A DNA stretch of 45,954 nt, taken from contig PAPY01000010.1 in the NCBI GenBank assembly GCA_002709565.1, positions 1 to 45,954 of the forward strand, in the 5' to 3' direction. Every line of letters starts with the position of its first letter. The first letter of the stretch is position 1. The DNA comes from Legionellales bacterium (GTDB lineage Bacteria > Pseudomonadota > Gammaproteobacteria > UBA1113). The notes under the pieces were generated by a model. The model ran no database searches. It saw only the letters and a program-made list of their open reading frames with translations, and had not been told where the DNA came from. The translations under genes and the position numbers were made by a program. Below, piece by piece: positions 42,501-45,954 of this stretch.

Positions 42501-44252
42501 TGCAGCGGGGAGGCGCTAACGCCGGCCACTGCTAACGCCTTTAATCGTCTTTTTGATAAAGCCGTTTTATACAATTTTTATGGGCCAACCGAAGCAGCTA
42601 TAGAAGTGTCCTATTGGCGGTGTCCAAAGGATGGTGCGGTAACAAATATTCCTATCGGTAAAGCCATTGCTAATACAGCGCTGCATATCATGAATAAAGC
42701 GAAGGAGATCTTGCCGGAGAATGTTGTCGGCGAGTTGGTTATTGCAGGTGGCAATGTTGCCAAAGGCTATTTGTACAATGAAGAATTAACAAGTAAGAGG
42801 TTCATGATAGAGCCATATAAGGGTGAAAAAGCCTTTTATACCGGCGATTTAGCCTATAGAGACAGTGATGGCTTTTTATATTACCTCGGTCGATGTGACG
42901 GGCAAATCAAAGTACGAGGATGTCGGGTTGAACTAAGCGAGGTGGAATATACATTGTCACAGCACCCCAATATATCGACAGCAGCTGTGATCTATGATGC
43001 TGACAATGATTCACTCATTGCTCATATTGTTGAGAAATCCGAGCTAGATGACGGTATCAATAGACTAACGGCGTATAATCGCTTCCTGACGGAACGATTA
43101 CCTCGTTATATGTTACCCAGTCACTATGAGGCACAAATCACTTTGCCTCTAACAACTAGCGGTAAAGTTGACAAAAGATCATTATCGGCCCTGCAGTATA
43201 ATCGGGTGAATACAATCCCCTTCCCTGATATGTCAACGTCCATTGTGAATAAAGTGAAGGCGCTCTGTGAGATAGTGCTAAAAACTAGTTCAATTGATTG
43301 GGATGATAACTTTTTTTATTTGGGCGGGCATTCTTTATGTGCCATAGAGCTGGTTGCATTAATTGACGATACGTTACATATTAGCATTAAAACCTCAGAT
43401 ATATTTGCATATCCTGTCATTCAGGATCTTGCTGCTTTTGTTGAAAAGAAGTCTACTGTACCCCACCAGGTGGCAGCTAATAACAATCAAGTAGAGCATA
43501 TTATTAAAATAAAGATTGTTGATAATGCGCCTAATTTATTTCTTATCCACCCAATTGGGGGGACAGTCTATCGATTTCAACAGTTGAGCCATTATTTATC
43601 TTCTGGCTGGAACCTTTATGGCATCGAAGATCCTGGGCTATATAGCGACAGTTATATTTTCCCCTCGCTGGAATCAATGGCGGATTTTTATGTCCATAAA
43701 CTACAAAAAATTCAACCGTCAGGCCCGTATCATCTAGGCGGATTATCATTTGGCGGAACAGTTGCTGTTGAAATGGCTGAACAGCTCCAGGCATCGGGAG
43801 AAGTTGTGAGCCCTGTTGTTTTATTAGATGCTTGGGCTAAATATCCTGCTGAAGTTAGTACCGAGAAATATGTTGATAATTATATCAATAGTCAGTATGC
43901 AAAGTTAGCAAGCTCGCTAGAGCCAAAAGTCTTTAATAATATCCCTAAGCCAAGATTACGTGTCCATCGACATCGAGCAAGGCTGCTAGAAGCCTATCAA
44001 TTTACTATGGCACAACTTCCAGATATTGTTTTATTTAAAGCACTGGATTTGTTACCTGTGCTGCAGGACTTTGATGAACCATACAATTATTGGCAAGAAT
44101 TAACATCTCAGGATATAGCTGTCTATTCTGTCCCCGGTGATCATGACTCGATGTTTTCCCAATTGAACATCAGAGAGTTAGCGGCTGCTCTGGACTTATA
44201 TCTTGCTCAAGTTGCTGAGATCTATAGGCACGAAGAGAAGCATTATGCTTAA
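36510..44252 (+). CDS. bimodular nonribosomal peptide synthetase, (C)-A-T-E-C-A-T-TE
   Basis: A 2580-residue assembly-line enzyme. Residues 1-190 resemble only the C-terminal half of a condensation domain and lack HHxxxDG. Module 1 has an adenylation domain (YTSGSTGKPKG from 359, YGPTE at 497), a carrier (LGGDS, S750) and an epimerase (HH at 939-940 with DGVSWRIL, TVGWFT, NYLGRF). Module 2 has a condensation domain (HHLILDGWS from 1405), an adenylation domain (YTSGSTG from 1879, YGPTE at 2024), a carrier (LGGHS, S2275) and a thioesterase (GLSFGG S2413, D2440, H2545). Hand alignment to GrsA gives pocket DAFTLIGLCK for module 1 (hydrophobic or aromatic, uncertain) and DVWHVSFIDK for module 2, close to the serine code. 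The expected product is D-Xaa-Ser, linear or cyclised. It needs a phosphopantetheinyl transferase from elsewhere. Confidence 0.95.
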   Translation: MVKMTSCLIESDSDKPLTGTISLDTLSTIRNQFPTIPEDAFVVGVLAVTLAKCSYDEFHIIHYDRAGNSTIYSSSLLNKDISLSGWLLHRKHPCLPPQANKVIFSNNRQLDERCIIVDFSNMPEEQKSDAINFSFVKNNRGYEITCSWAGEAPFCGWSGLFDRFNLLLCDIVNKGDKPIGEYSFLTSAEKSTLTAKCDAISAVNPMETNIIECFKSITQQLPNSIAIEQDNVKITYHQLDVLSDKLASQLTSRGTVKDQCIAIYLDQQLEFVIAVIAILKAGAAYVPLDVDFPIQRIKHMINDSQSMLVLTSPQCHYNFLSSPEIPSVTFTREALSLAPLPDNGRQPNIASSDNACVMYTSGSTGKPKGVCIAHKNIVALARVGFPNQIGNKDAFLNGANVTFDASLFNLWGALLNGARYVVIPQSTLLNAEEFEDVIQSNKITMLTLATSLFNQLVLERPGMFATLTLLFIGGEQLQENVTKKMIGKLPKELWNGYGPTECTLCTTRYLANNHRDGVIPIGKPLPYAEVCLFDRFGQPLPSGLVGELYITGAGVSAGYIHAPEKTAAAFIPALHPSSDLIFYKTGDLAFCNKNNDYVFVGRKDHQVKIAGQRIELGEVEHQALRHPGIQQCVALAVDSHHYHKRLVLFYRSENNTIDGKQLQDHLSKHLPTSMIPKRYYSIDQFPLTATGKVNRQALMATAVDNACKSDSDPEKLSHCEDEPLAAIWKRYLQVASIAPEDNFFALGGDSITAIQICSAAREVGIGVQPTHVLESRTFSDFLTRTVPIAVKNEDIKQPLEEDSFPLSPIQHWFFDMESTNPDYFTMSYFLRCKQTVDFSLFADALATVLSIHPSLFVSFDNNDGKWQQHTHPPILASDDERLVEIELPSHLSLAEKKTYLKKAACLAQESLSLEAGRLFKVVLFQERDTGISYLFMAIHHVVMDGVSWRILLDDLSNAYHALSQGKSSFLPPEHCSFATCVKGLQDYSLSKAARQYWDAITDSGWQPVIAGARPCLEADLLAYETQLDSETTKPLITQTPSLLGVSINAVLLTALSVAINKTFGVGRFTLDVEGHGREAIFNDCDISRTVGWFTILYPVTLNIFSSTQTMIPLDKSETLMRILTENDQQLSSIPANGFDYLPYAVKLNQHTVRPQVKFNYLGRFQNNNDALFMFDAENKVPQLASENHWPYLLDVELIVIDGQLSLSFKYDRHIISAEQVAMLSQHYTKTLMEMNQAAQTKLSITRQQEQDSFFVNGLYKAMEGGGHSICSYSLSPMHASLLFHAISYPESSCYVVQTILSLSASTHLDTLKQAFSHIIENEPALRSFFKGDKRGIYSYVVKPAVKLPWHEINLSALNAEIQEKRIADIIQEDRAQGFDCLAAPLFRITALYLGSDHYKLLFSFHHLILDGWSINLLLERLNVTYHRLLNNKSLPFNNSDNFHQSYLAWLSSQNQEEAESYWQQHLDGMDEITRIPFKDMQHHRAGCITALNTPYTVQRNIALPAHKINHLLQANKVTVNTLMLSCFGVLLQYLTGSDQPLIGLVTAERSSTLPQSMTALGLYINTVPFRFDLSDELPINEFLQHVQQTLNTHMKHSHYPLHRIKRESRFADKERLFEILYVFENYPNVQAVSDENIIDDISIIEELDIPLAFLIKKINNEDYIITALSHAEVFPQKFIERFVDYYLNFLDNLIAGSCENIHQLRALPNDEIQRLLQLSDGGYAPYPKDRCLYTLIEEQMAKSPTAISVSDNNTQWTYRQLQQNTLAYGAMLETVSHTGIIAVALERQVELVAAMLGALTIGAAFLPLDVTLPPKRIGQILTLAKTTVVITDEAHKSLFDELDITIMTIEQLGNHSTMVTSPAPEHVNISASDIAYVIYTSGSTGIPKGVMVSHCSLLNRLYWMTDYLAVTAADKFLQKTSISFDVSLWEIFTPLLTGGTLVLAEPGKQSDPDYLLDVIQSQQISIMHFVPSMLTHFMAAIDGSPVQERCQSLRAVVCSGEALTPATANAFNRLFDKAVLYNFYGPTEAAIEVSYWRCPKDGAVTNIPIGKAIANTALHIMNKAKEILPENVVGELVIAGGNVAKGYLYNEELTSKRFMIEPYKGEKAFYTGDLAYRDSDGFLYYLGRCDGQIKVRGCRVELSEVEYTLSQHPNISTAAVIYDADNDSLIAHIVEKSELDDGINRLTAYNRFLTERLPRYMLPSHYEAQITLPLTTSGKVDKRSLSALQYNRVNTIPFPDMSTSIVNKVKALCEIVLKTSSIDWDDNFFYLGGHSLCAIELVALIDDTLHISIKTSDIFAYPVIQDLAAFVEKKSTVPHQVAANNNQVEHIIKIKIVDNAPNLFLIHPIGGTVYRFQQLSHYLSSGWNLYGIEDPGLYSDSYIFPSLESMADFYVHKLQKIQPSGPYHLGGLSFGGTVAVEMAEQLQASGEVVSPVVLLDAWAKYPAEVSTEKYVDNYINSQYAKLASSLEPKVFNNIPKPRLRVHRHRARLLEAYQFTMAQLPDIVLFKALDLLPVLQDFDEPYNYWQELTSQDIAVYSVPGDHDSMFSQLNIRELAAALDLYLAQVAEIYRHEEKHYA

Positions 44253-44304
44253 CATCCTGATTTTAATAAGGTTTACATAGCGATATTTTTTTTGCCAAAA
44301 AGTG

Positions 44305-44333
44305 TTGAAAATTAGGACACATTCTATTACAAT
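44305..44333 (+). promoter_or_regulatory. sigma-70 promoter of the sensor kinase gene
   Basis: TTGAAA (44305-44310) and TACAAT (44328-44333) are 17 bases apart, each one base from consensus, and the start codon is 38 bases downstream. The kinase therefore probably has its own transcript, separate from the synthetase. Confidence 0.55.
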
Positions 44334-44371
44334 GACTCCGTCATATTGAATGAATGGAAAAGGAGAAATCA

Positions 44372-45954
44372 ATGAGTGATTTAAACAGTGATGACAAAGC
44401 TGATGTTGCAGAAATATATCAGCAAGTCTTCAAGCACCCACCCAAGGCACGCACCAGTATCAAAGATATGGTAAAGGAAATACAATTCCATTATGAATAT
44501 ATCATCATGAACATCCCTCAGAGCGTTTATTGGAAAGATCGGAACGGTACCTATATGGGGTGTAATAAATCGTGTGCAACAATGCTAGGATTAAACGATC
44601 CTGCAGAAATATGCGGGTTAACAGATTATGATCTAGCAGATAAACTAGGGTGGCCAATTGAAATAGCAGATGAAGTGCATGAAGATGATGTTCTAGTGAT
44701 TGAAACAGGAAATAGCCTACTTAATAATCAAGAAGATGCATTTACCGATGCGGATGGCGAAACAGTCTATCAACTAACTGGAAAAATTCCATTTCAAAAT
44801 GAAGTAATGAATATTACAGGCGTCCTGGGTATATCAACTAATATTACAGAGCTAAAAAACACACAGCATGAACTAGAGAAAGCGAAAGAAAAGGCTGAGG
44901 CAGCCAACAAAGCCAAAAAAGAATTCATTGAAAGTATGAGCCATGATTTGCGTACGCCGCTGTCGGGCATGGTTGGCATGACAGAAGTCATGCTAATGAC
45001 GCCTGAAAAAAATATCAAGCATGAATATATTCAGGATGTTCATGTTTCCAGCAAACGCTTAGAGTCGCTATTCAATCAAATTCTGGATTATATTTCATCT
45101 GAAGACCCAAAACATTTAGGCGAACAAGAACCGTTTGCGCTGCAAGCGATGTTTGATGACTTAAAAGCGCTTTTCAAACCCACTGAAACGTTCACGGGGG
45201 TACCCATTAACTACACGGTATCAAAGACCGTGCCAGGGGTAACGCTTGGCTACGGTAGCGCTATTTCCCGTATTGTTCTCAACCTTCTCAGCAATGCCAC
45301 CAAATTCACAGAATCCGGCAACATAGACGTTAATGCCGATTATGTTGCCTTGGATGATGAGCGGGGTATGTTGAAATTGTCTGTTGCGGATACAGGCATT
45401 GGTATTCCTGATACTGCCAAAGGAAAAATATTCGAACGCTTTGGTCGGGTATCGCCGTCCTTCGAAGGGGATAAACCCGGTGCAGGGTTAGGCCTGAATA
45501 TCGTTAAGCGTAATATTGAAGAGATGGGCGGTACTATTCATTTCGTCAGCGAGGAAGGCAAGGGCAGTACCTTTATCTGTGAAGTACCACTCTCATTACC
45601 CAAAGGGGACATACCCGATAATTTATCCCAATATGTGTCCAAAAAAGACGTCTTGGTCGCGCCAAGCGTTTCAACAGCAAAGCAAGAAACTATCAATACA
45701 CATGGGAATGTAACAACGGGAGAAAAACATATCCTTATTGTTGAAGACAACTTGTTGGCTGCTAAGGTCGCGACTATCTTAGTAACGAAGATGGGGTATG
45801 GTGTTGATCACGTTACCAGTGGTGAGGAAGCACTTGAGAAAGCCGCGAGCACTGACTATGACTTCGTCTTCATGGATATTGGTTTGCCGGGCATTGATGG
45901 TTTCGAAACCACAAAGCGTTTACGTGAAAGCCATTGCACGATGCCGATAGTGGC
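44372..45954 (+). CDS. PAS-domain hybrid sensor histidine kinase, 3' end outside the window
   Basis: At least 527 residues; the frame runs off the right edge. A PAS domain ([19 protein letters not shown] from about residue 48, to about 160) is followed by a coiled coil (about 163-185) and a HisKA domain with H191 in [12 protein letters not shown]. The ATPase domain comes next (N box [30 protein letters not shown]). A receiver then starts near residue 455 ([15 protein letters not shown]) with phospho-acceptor D502 in FMDIGLPG. There is no membrane segment, so sensing is cytoplasmic. AAGGAGA stands five bases before the ATG. A C-terminal phosphotransfer domain may lie beyond the edge. Such kinases are common in Legionellales. 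Nothing ties it to the synthetase except position. Confidence 0.93.
   Translation, partial: MSDLNSDDKADVAEIYQQVFKHPPKARTSIKDMVKEIQFHYEYIIMNIPQSVYWKDRNGTYMGCNKSCATMLGLNDPAEICGLTDYDLADKLGWPIEIADEVHEDDVLVIETGNSLLNNQEDAFTDADGETVYQLTGKIPFQNEVMNITGVLGISTNITELKNTQHELEKAKEKAEAANKAKKEFIESMSHDLRTPLSGMVGMTEVMLMTPEKNIKHEYIQDVHVSSKRLESLFNQILDYISSEDPKHLGEQEPFALQAMFDDLKALFKPTETFTGVPINYTVSKTVPGVTLGYGSAISRIVLNLLSNATKFTESGNIDVNADYVALDDERGMLKLSVADTGIGIPDTAKGKIFERFGRVSPSFEGDKPGAGLGLNIVKRNIEEMGGTIHFVSEEGKGSTFICEVPLSLPKGDIPDNLSQYVSKKDVLVAPSVSTAKQETINTHGNVTTGEKHILIVEDNLLAAKVATILVTKMGYGVDHVTSGEEALEKAASTDYDFVFMDIGLPGIDGFETTKRLRESHCTMPIV

Overview
The window looks like part of a conjugative plasmid, or a plasmid-like integrative element, from a moderately AT-rich gammaproteobacterium. 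A member of the Legionellales (Legionella, Coxiella or Rickettsiella relatives) is my best guess. This is inferred from a genomic-island type IV secretion system of the ICEHin1056/PFGI-1 class, a control module laid out like the Legionella lvrR/lvrA/lvrB genes, and a PAS hybrid kinase of a kind common in that order. I see no rRNA, tRNA or CRISPR array.

Layout. At 1-1.2 kb there is a minus-strand toxin-antitoxin-like operon, followed by a 1056-residue coiled-coil protein of unknown function (1.26-4.43 kb). Next come two overlapping tyrosine recombinase paralogues (4.5-6.2 kb), one with all catalytic residues and one that has lost most of them. A hicAB toxin-antitoxin pair with its operator follows (6.8-7.4 kb), then a repeat-bearing spacer and small genes ending in ssb (9.0 kb). 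From 30.2 kb down to 9.3 kb almost everything lies on the minus strand, with stops and starts overlapping. This is one long conjugation operon: an lvrA/lvrB-like pair, a PilL-like protein, TIGR03759, TIGR03765, TIGR03747, RAQPRD, TIGR03758, TIGR03745, TIGR03750, TIGR03746, TIGR03749, TIGR03752, a TIGR03751 lipoprotein, the TraC ATPase, TIGR03756, TIGR03755, TraG-N, and then the TraD coupling protein out of its usual place. A divergent CI/S24-like repressor (30.4-31.1 kb) faces the operon across four copies of an ATGYC-N5-GGCAT operator.

The replication and partition region follows (31.4-36.1 kb). It has three 18-bp TGTCCG-N6-CGGACA palindromes, a parS-like site, six 16-bp iterons, an AT-rich stretch and six exact 35-bp units each holding a 19-bp palindrome. 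The minus-strand operon parA-parB-RHH is next, and a plus-strand Rep_3-type initiator follows whose leader carries an inverted iteron copy.

The right part is cargo. It holds one 7.7-kb gene for a bimodular nonribosomal peptide synthetase (partial C, A-T-E, C-A-T-TE). By hand alignment of the binding pockets it should make a D-hydrophobic or aromatic residue joined to serine. The 5' two thirds of a PAS/histidine kinase/receiver hybrid sensor follows and runs off the window.

Together the genes describe a self-maintaining mobile replicon that replicates from iterons, partitions with ParAB, stabilises itself with addiction-type modules, transfers by a repressor-gated secretion system and carries a small peptide pathway. 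The relaxase, the oriT, a phosphopantetheinyl transferase and an exporter for the peptide are not in the window. Domain and family calls come from reading motifs by eye; no database search was run.
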